Assembly: GCA_021799035.1 (NCBI GenBank)
Contig: JAJZBG010000003.1
Coordinates: forward strand, 32,352-96,351
Reading direction: 5' to 3'
DNA from: Actinomycetes bacterium
Lineage (GTDB): Bacteria; Actinomycetota; Acidimicrobiia; Acidimicrobiales; Acidimicrobiaceae
Length of the DNA: 64,000 nt
Numbering within the stretch: position 1 is the first letter of the stretch; the number at the start of each line of letters is the position of its first letter. Positions 9,281 through 18,895 of the stretch are shown piece by piece. The notes under the pieces were generated by a model, which did no database searches, had not been told where the DNA came from, and saw only the letters and a program-made list of their open reading frames with translations. A program made the position numbers and the translations under genes.

Positions 9281-11140
9281 TCAGGCCTCGGCTTCGCTCT
9301 CAACCAGCCAAACCAACAGCTGCCCCGTCGCATCGATCCGCTCGCTTCCACCCGAACGGAGTCCTTCCTGCAAGATGCGGATCCGTACCAGTTCACGCGA
9401 GAGATCTTCCAACTCTTTCGAGCCTGAGTTCAGAGACCTGGCCTGAAGTTTCATCCTCTCCAACCTGCGATTCACACCGCGCTCCACGAGTCGAGAGACT
9501 ACGTCGAAGGGATCTGTGCTCGGCGCCTCCACCGCCAGGCGTATCAAGAGCTCTTTTGCCTCCCTACCTGCAGCTTCAACTTTTGGTCCAGCTTCTGATA
9601 TCTGGGTAAGCCCATCTAGCGCAATTCGAAGAGCACGATGAGTTGGATGAGTGAATAGCACCAGTGGGAAGAACTCTGACATCTCTTCCAGATTGTGCAC
9701 TAGCGTTTTCAAACCCTCAATGGCAGGACGATCCGAGAGCCCAAGTTCCTCCGCAGTCGCTGGAGCTTTGCCTGCTTCGCCGGTTTGCACCGGCAAGTCC
9801 GCTTGGACTCGGATGCGAGGCTGATCGACAAGGTACTGCCGCGAACGCAACGCTTGCTCCAACCTCACATGAAGGTCTTTCATCTCGAAGCGACACTTGT
9901 CAGCCACCATCATCAGGTAATCGTTTCGCACCAAGGGATTCGGATGCTCAGCAATGACCTCGACGGCCTCTTCCACTACGCGTACTCTTCCCTCTATGGT
10001 GGACATGTCGCCGACATCGAAGAGCCTATGAAGTCTGAACTTCATGAATGGCTTGGCATGCTTGATCGAATCCCGAAGCCTGTCAGGGTCTTTCTGCCCA
10101 AGCTCTCCTGGATCTATCCCGCCTGGAAGATCGGCGACATAGATCTCGAGCTTGTGCTTCTTCTCCCACTGATAAAACTTTTCGGTAGCACTTATGCCTG
10201 CACCATCTGCATCAAATGCGAGAATTATTCGCTTCGAAAAACTCTTGATCTTAGCCAGGTGATCCTCGGTTAGCGCAGTGCCGCATGTGGCAACTGCTCT
10301 AGGAATCCCTGCCTTATAGAAAGAGATAACATCGGTGTAGCCTTCACACACGATAATCTCACCCTTGGCGACCACATCGACCTTTGCAAGGTTGAGCCCG
10401 TAAAGCGTCTTCCGCTTCGAATAAAGTTGCGTCTCCGGAGAGTTTTTGTACTTTGGCAACACTTGCCCGGTCGAATCATCTTGGATCGATGGAAGCACTC
10501 TTCCGCCGAACGCAACAGGCTTTCCCGAAGCGTCGAAGATTGGAAAGATCACGCGTGCACGCAGCTGGTCAATTGGGCGGCCATGCTTGTCCAGATATCC
10601 GAGACCAGCATCCACAAAGACGTCCTGATCCACGTCGAGGTGGGAAAAGAGAGCGGACGGCGAATCGGGTGCCCAGCCTAGCTTGAATCTTTCCCAGTCG
10701 TTCTGCTCGATGCCCCTAGAATCGAGATACTCACGAGCACTTTCACCTCCGGGGCTGTGCATTAGCTGATCGTGGTAGAACTCTACAGTCCTGGCGACCG
10801 CCGACTGCAGAGAAGAGCGTTTGGTCACATGCTTTGAAAGCTCTGCTGAATCATAAGTAAGTGCAATACCAGCCCGGCCGGCCAGATACTCGACTGCAGG
10901 CACGAAATCAAGCCTCTCGATCTGCCGAACGAAAGAAATAGCGTCACCAGATGCGTGGCATCCGAAACAGTAGAAGAAGCCTTCTTCGGCATTTACGCTG
11001 AAGGAGGGGGTGTTCTCCGAGTGAAAAGGGCACAGGCCTACGTACCTCGAACCGACCCTCTTCAATGCAACATGCTCACCAATGAGTGCCAAGATGTCGG
11101 TCTGATCCAGCACCTTCGACACGTCGTTCTCTTCGATCAA
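9281..11140 (-). CDS. dnaG: DNA primase
   Basis: The 619-residue protein shows the N-terminal CHC2 zinc finger (LCPFHSENTPSFSV, FYCFGCHASGD), then the catalytic core with the Toprim motifs IIVCEGYTDVISF and ILAFDADGAG, and a C-terminal helicase-binding region from about residue 440. It makes the RNA primers for replication. The start is a TTG with GGGGA upstream. The deoxyguanosine triphosphatase gene that precedes dnaG in many actinobacteria is absent here. Confidence 0.97.
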   Translation of the reverse strand: MIEENDVSKVLDQTDILALIGEHVALKRVGSRYVGLCPFHSENTPSFSVNAEEGFFYCFGCHASGDAISFVRQIERLDFVPAVEYLAGRAGIALTYDSAELSKHVTKRSSLQSAVARTVEFYHDQLMHSPGGESAREYLDSRGIEQNDWERFKLGWAPDSPSALFSHLDVDQDVFVDAGLGYLDKHGRPIDQLRARVIFPIFDASGKPVAFGGRVLPSIQDDSTGQVLPKYKNSPETQLYSKRKTLYGLNLAKVDVVAKGEIIVCEGYTDVISFYKAGIPRAVATCGTALTEDHLAKIKSFSKRIILAFDADGAGISATEKFYQWEKKHKLEIYVADLPGGIDPGELGQKDPDRLRDSIKHAKPFMKFRLHRLFDVGDMSTIEGRVRVVEEAVEVIAEHPNPLVRNDYLMMVADKCRFEMKDLHVRLEQALRSRQYLVDQPRIRVQADLPVQTGEAGKAPATAEELGLSDRPAIEGLKTLVHNLEEMSEFFPLVLFTHPTHRALRIALDGLTQISEAGPKVEAAGREAKELLIRLAVEAPSTDPFDVVSRLVERGVNRRLERMKLQARSLNSGSKELEDLSRELVRIRILQEGLRSGGSERIDATGQLLVWLVESEAEA

Positions 11141-11446
11141 GAGATGATCCCCACTCGAACCCTACATTTCCTAAAGCGAATTACTTCTCTAAAGCCCGGA
11201 CGCGGAATCCGGCCATGGACTGCCGCCTCTGACAAATCCAGAACCCCTCAATCAAATTTCCCACAAATCTCTGACCAACAAAAGAATCTTTGCATTCCTG
11301 TGTGAGAATCTACCCCGATAAATGGTATGGGACATCCTCTCCTACCGTCTCCCGCTCGGACGACCTCGCAAACTGCCTGCAAGACGGCTCTTGAGCCTGT
11401 ATGGTTGTGAAATCAATCCAGCGACTTACAGGAGATCGTTTTTCAG
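11141..11446. other. Intergenic region between divergent dnaG and alcohol dehydrogenase genes
   Basis: This 306-base gap must hold the promoters of dnaG-rpoD (leftward) and of the dehydrogenase (rightward). I found no convincing paired -35/-10 boxes, no long repeat and no RNA gene. GGAG at about 11430 serves the dehydrogenase. Confidence 0.5.
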
Positions 11447-12547
11447 ATGCGGATTCAGGCTGCCGTCGTTAACAACAAGGGTGAGGATTTTCAGATTGAC
11501 ACAGTGGAACTCGATCCTCCTCAAAGCGGAGAAATACTGGTCAGAATGATTGCGTCTGGCATCTGCCACACCGACATCAACGTGAAGAACCAGACCCACC
11601 GAGTACCAGCACCTGCTGTTCTCGGCCATGAGGGTGCTGGAATAGTTGAGGAAGTTGGCCCCGGAGTTGCCGACCTTGAGGTGGGCGACCACGTTGTTCT
11701 GGGATTTGCGTCTTGCGGTGTTTGTCGAAACTGCTTGATGGCACGCTCCTTTGCGTGTTCGCGACATGCCGAGCTGAATTTCGGCGGGAAAATGGATGAC
11801 GGGAGTCACCGACTGCATCGTGGTGATCAACCTCTCTCCAACTTCTTTGGACAGTCCTCATTCGCCACCCACTCTGTCGCAAAATCACGAAATGCTGTCA
11901 AAGTACCCAAGGACATAGATCTGGCTCTTCTAGGACCACTCGGATGCGGTTTGATGACCGGAGCCGGAACCGTGTTCAACAGGCTGTCGCCCCCTCCTGG
12001 GTCGGCAATTGCGGTAGTCGGGGCCGGAGCCGTTGGGCTGAGCGCAATCATGGCCGCGGCAATTGTCGGTTGCAGCACGATCATCTCCATCGATATTCAC
12101 CAGAATCGCCTTGACCTCGCCCTTGAACTCGGAGCAACTCATGTCATAAATGTTCAAAAAACACCGGACATCGTAAGCGAAATCCGCTCCATAACCAATG
12201 GTGGAGCAGATTTCACAGTGGAAGCTGCGGGCCACCCGCTTCTCTTGCGGCAGATGGTCGATGCGCTCGCACCCATTGGTACTGCAGTTCAGCTCGGTGG
12301 GCTGCCACAGGGTACAGAGGCCTCGATCGACTCCAACGACTTGAGGTCAAAGAGCAAGACAGTTGCTGGCCTAGTGGAAGGTGGCAGCGTGCCTGGGGCT
12401 CTTATTCCCCAGCTCATCGAGTTCTACAAAGAGGGCAAATTCGCTTTCGACAAGCTGGTGACCTTCTACCAATTCGAAGAGATCAACAAAGCAGCCGCAG
12501 ATGCCCACGACGGCAAAGTCATCAAGCCTATACTGCGCTTCCCCTGA
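11447..12547 (+). CDS. Zinc-dependent alcohol dehydrogenase
   Basis: The 366-residue medium-chain dehydrogenase has the catalytic zinc site (GICHTD; GHEGAGIVEEVGPGVADLEV), the four-Cys structural zinc loop (CGVCRNCLMARSFAC) and the Rossmann motif GAGAVGLSAIMAA followed by the acidic DIH end that favours NAD. It oxidises alcohols to aldehydes or the reverse. The length and the SFAC-type lobe resemble class III-like and aryl- or benzyl-alcohol dehydrogenases; the substrate cannot be read from the sequence. It is a single gene, opposite in direction to the Pht5-family gene downstream. Confidence 0.9.
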   Translation: MRIQAAVVNNKGEDFQIDTVELDPPQSGEILVRMIASGICHTDINVKNQTHRVPAPAVLGHEGAGIVEEVGPGVADLEVGDHVVLGFASCGVCRNCLMARSFACSRHAELNFGGKMDDGSHRLHRGDQPLSNFFGQSSFATHSVAKSRNAVKVPKDIDLALLGPLGCGLMTGAGTVFNRLSPPPGSAIAVVGAGAVGLSAIMAAAIVGCSTIISIDIHQNRLDLALELGATHVINVQKTPDIVSEIRSITNGGADFTVEAAGHPLLLRQMVDALAPIGTAVQLGGLPQGTEASIDSNDLRSKSKTVAGLVEGGSVPGALIPQLIEFYKEGKFAFDKLVTFYQFEEINKAAADAHDGKVIKPILRFP

Positions 12548-12632
12548 GCAGAGAACTTTATGTCAAAGTACCTGAGCTCCCCAAGGCCCCTTGCAATATC
12601 GCGACGAGACGCAAAACGAATTGGAAAGGGAG

Positions 12633-13628
12633 CTATACCTTGAATGAACTCTGCACCCCGGCGGGAAACAGCTCCTCCACCTCCAGCGGCCTATGGGTCA
12701 CTCCCTGATCATATGTGAAACGAAGAAATGAGCTGAGCGTCACCCTGTTTGGCTCCACGCCATAGGGCCAATATCCATCTTCACCGAATAGCTCGGCAAT
12801 CCTGCCCGCAAACACACGTGACCAAGGGAGCGGGAAGCGACTGGCAGTCACGTCGAACAACCTTTCGACCGAACGCCTCTTCGCCTCCTCGAAAGCTTTG
12901 AGCAGGTTCATTGCTATCCAGGGGTACTGCTCAACGACCGCTTTCTTGATGGCCACCACGTGCATGATCGGAAATATCTTCGTCTTCTGCCAGTACTCGT
13001 ATTCAGCCTCTTGGTAGTCGACGAGGATCCGCCTCACCCTTGGATCGCCCTCCTCAACCGAATGTGGGGCGTGAGCAGACATCGCGACATCGATCTCACC
13101 GGAAAGAAGCATCTCGTTCAGTGATTTGGTCGGCTCGGACCTGTAACTGACTCCCGCGGGAATGCGTAGGCTCACCTTTTCCACCCTTCCCGGATCATTC
13201 ACGCCTGCCTGGACCCACTCAATGTCTGTCAAGGGAATCCCAACAGTCTCCGTCAGGTAGCCCCTCGAGTACACGGCAGCAGTCTGCGCCCATTCAGGAA
13301 TGCCTACCTTCAATCCGCGTATCTCGTGGATCGTCGTCGGACCGTCGCTGCGCACGTAGAAAGACGACTGCCTGAAGACACGAGAGGGAAATACTGGTAT
13401 GGCGGTTACATCACAATCTGGTTGAGAAACGAGCGAGACGTATTTGGCAAACGACAACTCGCACACGTCGAACTCCCTGAACTTCAAGAACCTGTAGAAG
13501 ATCTCCTCGACCTGCAAATCCAACGCCTGAAGCTCGACGCCCTCCACCGGAACGACCCCATTGGTCAGATCACGAACGTGATCGTAGTCACTGATTGCAA
13601 GAGTTAGCTTTACAGCATTCTTCCCCAA
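12633..13628 (-). CDS. 4,5-dihydroxyphthalate decarboxylase (Pht5)-like protein
   Basis: The 331-residue protein follows the Pht5 pattern: LAISDYDHVRDLTNGVVPVE at the start, FREFDVCELSFAKYV, AIPVFPSRVFRQSSFYVRSD and KTKIFPIMHVVAIKK. The fold is that of periplasmic substrate-binding proteins of the NMT1 type, but no signal peptide is present, so it should be cytoplasmic. Family members decarboxylate 4,5-dihydroxyphthalate to protocatechuate; many relatives have unknown substrates. No other phthalate-pathway gene is nearby, so the exact reaction is uncertain. Confidence 0.75.
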   Translation of the reverse strand: MGKNAVKLTLAISDYDHVRDLTNGVVPVEGVELQALDLQVEEIFYRFLKFREFDVCELSFAKYVSLVSQPDCDVTAIPVFPSRVFRQSSFYVRSDGPTTIHEIRGLKVGIPEWAQTAAVYSRGYLTETVGIPLTDIEWVQAGVNDPGRVEKVSLRIPAGVSYRSEPTKSLNEMLLSGEIDVAMSAHAPHSVEEGDPRVRRILVDYQEAEYEYWQKTKIFPIMHVVAIKKAVVEQYPWIAMNLLKAFEEAKRRSVERLFDVTASRFPLPWSRVFAGRIAELFGEDGYWPYGVEPNRVTLSSFLRFTYDQGVTHRPLEVEELFPAGVQSSFKV

Positions 13629-13902
13629 CTGAAACCCCCAACTAGCTACTGAGAAAAGGCTCTATGACGGATGTTTTGCGCTAGTACCATCGTGATCAAC
13701 GTTGCCAACAATCACAACCGAGCTGTAGACGGCAAAGCGTTATGCGCCCAAACTTCAAGCGCCGTTACCTACGTGTTCCCATGGTATCAGAGGGGAGCAC
13801 TCCGTTACTTCAGCAAGATGCCGCTCAAAATACTGACTGACTCACCAGAGACCCCTTGCAATGAAACCTCGCAATAAGCGAGGGCTGGATTACGGATGTG
13901 CC

Positions 13903-13908
13903 TATAAT
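13903..13908 (+). promoter_or_regulatory. Perfect -10 box TATAAT, possible leaderless promoter
   Basis: TATAAT lies 6 bases before the in-frame GTG at 13915. A transcript from this box would begin at or next to that GTG, giving a leaderless mRNA, which is frequent in actinobacteria. No good -35 is seen 17 bases upstream. The conserved MazG domain begins just after this GTG, consistent with a start here. Confidence 0.45.
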
Positions 13909-13914
13909 GTTGCG

Positions 13915-14235
13915 GTGGACGAGGAATCAGTTTTCGACCATCTCAGAGCTTTCGTGCAAGAACGCGACTGGACTCAGTTTCATACCCTGGAAAATCTAGC
14001 TAAGAGCATATCGATAGAAGCCGGAGAACTTCTCGAATGCTTCCAATGGAGCGATGACTCTTCGACAGCGAAAGTTGAAGACGAACTGGCCGATGTGCTC
14101 ACATACTGCTACTTGCTTGCTGATCGACTAGGAGTCGATCCAGGGGAAATCGTACTGAGGAAGCTCGAGGCCACTCGTACTAAGTACCCAGTGGACAAGG
14201 CGCGAGGGCGGAGCGCCAAGTATGACGAGCTTTAG
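13915..14235 (+). CDS. MazG-like nucleotide pyrophosphohydrolase
   Basis: The 106-residue protein is one MazG/RS21-C6-type domain with the metal-binding helices EAGELLECFQW and KVEDELADVLTYCYLLADRL (EExxE and ExxD pattern). Such enzymes cleave nucleoside triphosphates, often non-canonical ones, to monophosphates. An ATG at 13861 would add 18 residues, but the TATAAT at 13903 argues for GTG 13915. It overlaps the helicase gene by 14 bp, so the two are translated together. In this pairing it may alter nucleotide pools during phage infection; that is inferred. Confidence 0.85.
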   Translation: MDEESVFDHLRAFVQERDWTQFHTLENLAKSISIEAGELLECFQWSDDSSTAKVEDELADVLTYCYLLADRLGVDPGEIVLRKLEATRTKYPVDKARGRSAKYDEL

Positions 14236-15943
14236 GATACAACAACTTCCACTTTCAAGCCTCTCTCGCGATGGACTCCTTTTCAGCGATGCGCGCTTCA
14301 GCAACTGGCCTGTTGTCTACACCTTGAACGACGACAAGCGCGTTTATGTTGGAGAGACGCTGAATTTCGCCGTTCGGATGAGCCAACATCTCTCATCACA
14401 AGAGAAAAAGAGCCTCCGCATCGCAAGGATAATTCTCGACGATACCTTCAACAAGTCCGTTTGCCTCGACCTCGAATCGTACTTGATCCGCTTGTTAGCC
14501 GGCGATGGCAGATTCCAGGTGATGAACCTGAATGACGGGATCACCGATTCCAACTACTTCGACCGCTCGCGCTATCGGGAGGTCTTTGCCGAAATATGCG
14601 ACAGGTTGCGGGAGCAGGGGCTCTTTGGGCAAACGATCACAGAGATTGAAAACAGCGACCTGTTCAAGCTCTCGCCGTTCAAATCTCTGAACATTGACCA
14701 GATGGTCTCGATTCAAACTCTGCTCGCAAGCCTTCTTGGTGACATTGATCAAAAGACATCGAGCACTAGCGTCATCAGGGGAGATCCCGGAACTGGCAAA
14801 ACGATAGTCGCAATCTTTTTGATCAAACTGCTCCGAGATATCCAAACCACTTCCCTAGATGATGATCCAACGACTGACTCGCCCTTCGCCGAGTTCTTTA
14901 CTTCGAGAAATCAGGACCTGCTCAAAGAGCTTCGTGTGGGATTAGTGGTCCCGCAACAGTCTCTCAGACGCTCGATCCAAAACGTATTCAAGCTGACCCC
15001 TAAACTTGCAGCTGACCTGGTGCTGTCGCCTTTCGAGGTGGGAGAGAGCGACAAACCATTCGACGTGCTAATTGTCGACGAGGCTCATCGGCTGAGTCAG
15101 CGCGCAAATCAGCCTTCCGCTGCGCAAAATAAAAGGTTCAAAGCAATCAACTACTCTCTTTTTGGAAAAGATGACGATTCGGTCAACCAACTCGATTGGA
15201 TAACAGAGAAAAGCACACATCGGGTTTACCTTCTCGACATGGCTCAGAGCGTGAGGCCCGCGGATCTTCCGATACAGATCCAGGAGGGGCTCATCGAAAA
15301 GGCCAGGGAAACCAGGCGGTATTTCGAACTACGATCCCAGATGCGCATAAAAGCTCACGAAGACTACGTCGGCTACGTGAGAGCTCTGCTAAGCCCTGAG
15401 CCACCCACAAAGCGCTTGGAGTTTGACGGCTATGAACTGCGTCTGTTCGACGATGTTCACAAACTTCGTGACGAAATAATCAAGCGCGACAGCGAAGCAG
15501 GCCTTTCCCGCATGGTAGCAGGCTTCGCCTGGCCCTGGAAAAGCAAAAAGGATCCGACTGCTCATGATATCGAACTCGATGGCCTGAAGCTCAACTGGAA
15601 CGGAAAAGCAATTGACTGGATCAATTCAGCGAATTCGCTCTACGAGGTAGGGTCGATCCACACGGTGCAGGGATATGATCTCAACTACGCCGGCGTCATC
15701 ATCGGCCTTGATCTTCGCTACGACCCGGGGTCCAAAAGCCTTTATATTGATCGAAAGAACTACTTCGATGCAAAAGGCAAGGAGAACAACAAGCGATTGG
15801 GGATTACCTACACCGACGAAGATCTCTTGCTGTTCTTGACGAATATATATGGGGTTTTGCTAACCAGAGGGATGCTTGGAACCTATGTATACGTTTGCGA
15901 CCCGAATCTTCGTGACTACTTTCGACAGTTCATAGGCACATAA
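14222..15943 (+). CDS. GIY-YIG nuclease - DUF2075 helicase fusion
   Basis: The 573-residue protein joins two units. Residues about 30-105 are a GIY-YIG nuclease domain: VVYTL (32-36), VYVGE (41-45), catalytic-type Arg 52 and Glu 85. Residues about 160-570 are a DUF2075 superfamily 1-like helicase: Walker A GDPGTGKT (187-194), DEAH (286-289), and a late motif SIHTVQGYDLNYAGVIIGLD. It probably unwinds or translocates on nucleic acid and cuts it. It overlaps the MazG-like gene and stands alone between metabolic genes. Fusions of this kind are frequent in bacterial defence regions; a defence role here is inference. Confidence 0.88.
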   Translation: MTSFRIQQLPLSSLSRDGLLFSDARFSNWPVVYTLNDDKRVYVGETLNFAVRMSQHLSSQEKKSLRIARIILDDTFNKSVCLDLESYLIRLLAGDGRFQVMNLNDGITDSNYFDRSRYREVFAEICDRLREQGLFGQTITEIENSDLFKLSPFKSLNIDQMVSIQTLLASLLGDIDQKTSSTSVIRGDPGTGKTIVAIFLIKLLRDIQTTSLDDDPTTDSPFAEFFTSRNQDLLKELRVGLVVPQQSLRRSIQNVFKLTPKLAADLVLSPFEVGESDKPFDVLIVDEAHRLSQRANQPSAAQNKRFKAINYSLFGKDDDSVNQLDWITEKSTHRVYLLDMAQSVRPADLPIQIQEGLIEKARETRRYFELRSQMRIKAHEDYVGYVRALLSPEPPTKRLEFDGYELRLFDDVHKLRDEIIKRDSEAGLSRMVAGFAWPWKSKKDPTAHDIELDGLKLNWNGKAIDWINSANSLYEVGSIHTVQGYDLNYAGVIIGLDLRYDPGSKSLYIDRKNYFDAKGKENNKRLGITYTDEDLLLFLTNIYGVLLTRGMLGTYVYVCDPNLRDYFRQFIGT

Positions 15944-16128
15944 GGCTTAGGTCTTTCTTCTTGCCTGGATCCAAGTTCCCTTCCAACCGTTCGCCTGACA
16001 AACGCGTCGAAAGGTCCAACAGTGATGGAAACGACTCTGAATGTCAGCAGATAGAGCCATTTGAGCCGGACATGAAAGCCCCAACAGCGCAGCTAGGCGC
16101 GCTCAAAGAGACCGTTGAAGCCTTGACG

Positions 16129-18750
16129 CTAGTTTTTCGCGCGCAAAACAGCCTGAGCTGCAGCAAGGCGCGCTATCGGAATCCGGAAGGGCGAGCATGA
16201 GACATAATCCACTCCGGCATGAACAAAAATCTCGATCGAAGCAGGATCGCCCCCGTGCTCACCGCAGACTCCAACCTTCAGAGAAGGCCTTGTAGCTCGG
16301 CCTCTTTCCACCCCTATCCTCACCAGCTCTGCGACGCCACCTGGGTCTAGCGTCTTGAATGGATTGGCAGGCAACAACCCGAGATCGATGTAGGTCGCCA
16401 TGAGACGGCCTTCGACATCATCCCTTGAAAAGCCGAATGTCATCTGAGTCAAGTCATTCGTGCCGAACGAGAAGAAGTCCGCAGCCTCTGCTATCTCATC
16501 TGCCCTTATGGCCGCTCGCGGGGTCTCGATCATTGTGCCGATCGTGATCTCCAGCCCTTTGACCTTTTGGCCATCAATAGCATCCTGCACCCACGATCTC
16601 GCCAGTGCAAGCTCTTCTCTGGTAACAGTCAAAGGAATCATTATCTCGACTACCGGGTTCTTCCCCTTTTTCTTCAGCTCCGCAGCGGCCTGAAGCAGGG
16701 CCTTTACCTGCATGGCGTATAGGCCAGGCTTGATGACCCCGAGACGGACTCCCCTTGTCCCGAGCATTGGATTGACCTCTTTCCATGCTTTTGCCGCAGC
16801 AAATAGTGCTGCCTCCTCAGGAGTGAGGCCCATTGTGGCCTCTTTTATCGAGAGGTCGAGCGTATCTGGAAGGAACTCGTGCAAAGGTGGATCCAGCAGT
16901 CTGACCGTGACTGGCAGCCCATCCATCGCTTCGAGGATTTCTTTGAAATCGAACTTCTGCGCGGCCCTTAGCTCCTCGAGTGCCTCCAGCTCGTCATCTG
17001 GAGTGGCAGCAAGAATCATCTTCCTTACGATCGGAAGCCGGTCCTCCGCCAAGAACATATGCTCAGTTCTACAAAGGCCAATCCCTTCGGCACCGAACGA
17101 ACGGGCCTTGGCGGCATCGGGCCCATTATCTGCATTGGCCCTGATCGCAACTTTTCCAAAACGAATCTCATCAGCCCACTTGAGTATTGTCTGAAACTCT
17201 GGTGGAGGTGTTGAAGATGTCAACTCCACGGCTCCCAGGACCACATCACCGGAGGTGCCATCTATTGAGATCTCGTCACCCTCGAATACAGTGGTTCCGC
17301 TTGCGATGAATGACCTGCCAACGATTCTCACCGCGTCGGCTCCGACCACTGCGGGCTTGCCCCAACCTCTTGCCACTACAGCAGCATGGCTTACAAGTCC
17401 TCCCCTGGAAGTGAGCACCCCCTCTGAGGCGAGCATCCCATGGACATCGTCGGGGGATGTCTCTTTGCGCACCAGAATGACCTTTTCACCCTTCTCGCTA
17501 GCAGCTATGGCGTCCTCCGCGGAGAAGTACACCTTTCCCACCGCAGCGCCGGGAGAAGCCCCCAGACCTCTGGCAATGACATGGAGGTCTTTCGCGGCGA
17601 ACTGCGGGTGAAGCACAGAGTCAAGGTGGTCGGCGGTAATGCGAAGCACAGCCTCTTCCTTGGTCAACGAGATTTCAGGCTCATTGGTCATATCCACCGC
17701 CATGTGCAGCGCCGCGACCCCGGTCCTCTTGCCTATCCGGGTCTGAAGCATCCAGAGCCTTCCGCTCTCAATGGTGAATTCGGTATCGCACATGTCCCGA
17801 TAATGAGCCTCCAGGCGATTAAAGATTTCGACCAGCTGCGAGAAAATCTCCGGGAACCTACCCTGCAAAGCCATGAGCGGCTCTGTGTTGCGAACCCCTG
17901 CAACCACGTCTTCGCCCTGAGCGTTCACCATGAAATCGCCGTACATTCCCTTTTCACCGGTGGCTGGATCTCTTGTGAAACCAACCCCCGTACCTGAATT
18001 GTCATCCCTGTTTCCGAAGACCATCGACTGTACGTTTACGGCCGTTCCTAGATCATTGGGGATTCCCTCTCGTCTTCGATAGGCGATGGCACGAGAGCCG
18101 TTCCATGAAGCGAACACAGCTTCTATCGCGCCCCTCAACTGCTCCAAAGGCTCCTGAGGAAACGGCTTGCCGGTATGGCGCTCAACGATGTCTTTGTACG
18201 CTGCGGTCAGATACTTCAAAAGCTCAGACGGAACCTCGGAATCGATCGATGCGCTGGAGAGCTCCTTTGCCGCTTCGAAGAGCTTGTCAAACTCATCGCC
18301 TGGAACACCAAGCACGATCCTTCCGTACATGGCAATGAATCGCCTATAGGAGTCGTAGGCGAATCTTAGATCGTTAGTCTGAGCAGCGAGCCCCTCAACC
18401 GAACTGTCGTTGAGACCGAGATTGAGAACGGTATCCATCATTCCCGGCATAGAGAATTTCGCGCCTGATCTGACCGACACCAGCAAAGGATATGAAGGGT
18501 CGCCCAGACTTTTGCCCATTTTCTTCTCTAGCGCAGAAATAGCCTTGGACACCTGATCGGTCAAGTGCTGTGGCCACCCAGAGGAGAGATACTCCCTACA
18601 GGCCTCGGTCGTGATCGTAAATCCAAAGGGCACTGGAAGTCTGAGGACCGAGGTCATCTCAGCCAGGTTCGCTCCTTTGCCTCCCAGGAGGTCTTTGAGC
18701 TCCATTGGCGGACGCGGGTGTTCGTGGTCAAAGTCAAACACGTATTGCAT
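16129..18750 (-). CDS. ppdK: Pyruvate, phosphate dikinase
   Basis: The 873-residue enzyme has the N-terminal ATP-grasp region (DLLGGKGANLAEMTS), the phosphohistidine domain (TSRGGLVSHAAVVARGWGKP) and the C-terminal TIM barrel with the GVCGEHGGDP cysteine motif. It interconverts pyruvate, ATP and phosphate with phosphoenolpyruvate, AMP and pyrophosphate. The length is normal. AGGAGG stands 5 bases before the ATG. It is followed on the genome by glyS in the same direction. Confidence 0.97.
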   Translation of the reverse strand: MQYVFDFDHEHPRPPMELKDLLGGKGANLAEMTSVLRLPVPFGFTITTEACREYLSSGWPQHLTDQVSKAISALEKKMGKSLGDPSYPLLVSVRSGAKFSMPGMMDTVLNLGLNDSSVEGLAAQTNDLRFAYDSYRRFIAMYGRIVLGVPGDEFDKLFEAAKELSSASIDSEVPSELLKYLTAAYKDIVERHTGKPFPQEPLEQLRGAIEAVFASWNGSRAIAYRRREGIPNDLGTAVNVQSMVFGNRDDNSGTGVGFTRDPATGEKGMYGDFMVNAQGEDVVAGVRNTEPLMALQGRFPEIFSQLVEIFNRLEAHYRDMCDTEFTIESGRLWMLQTRIGKRTGVAALHMAVDMTNEPEISLTKEEAVLRITADHLDSVLHPQFAAKDLHVIARGLGASPGAAVGKVYFSAEDAIAASEKGEKVILVRKETSPDDVHGMLASEGVLTSRGGLVSHAAVVARGWGKPAVVGADAVRIVGRSFIASGTTVFEGDEISIDGTSGDVVLGAVELTSSTPPPEFQTILKWADEIRFGKVAIRANADNGPDAAKARSFGAEGIGLCRTEHMFLAEDRLPIVRKMILAATPDDELEALEELRAAQKFDFKEILEAMDGLPVTVRLLDPPLHEFLPDTLDLSIKEATMGLTPEEAALFAAAKAWKEVNPMLGTRGVRLGVIKPGLYAMQVKALLQAAAELKKKGKNPVVEIMIPLTVTREELALARSWVQDAIDGQKVKGLEITIGTMIETPRAAIRADEIAEAADFFSFGTNDLTQMTFGFSRDDVEGRLMATYIDLGLLPANPFKTLDPGGVAELVRIGVERGRATRPSLKVGVCGEHGGDPASIEIFVHAGVDYVSCSPFRIPIARLAAAQAVLRAKN

Positions 18751-18895
18751 CGATCCTCCTAAATACCACTCGGGGCTCGGCTAGCCATTGGCGGAATCTC
18801 GAACTGAGCGATCACTTTGAGCAAGTCAACGTAGGTTTTACCCTAAGGTCGGGTTATTAATCCTACTACTGCAGCGGCGTTAAGTGAATGTTTGC

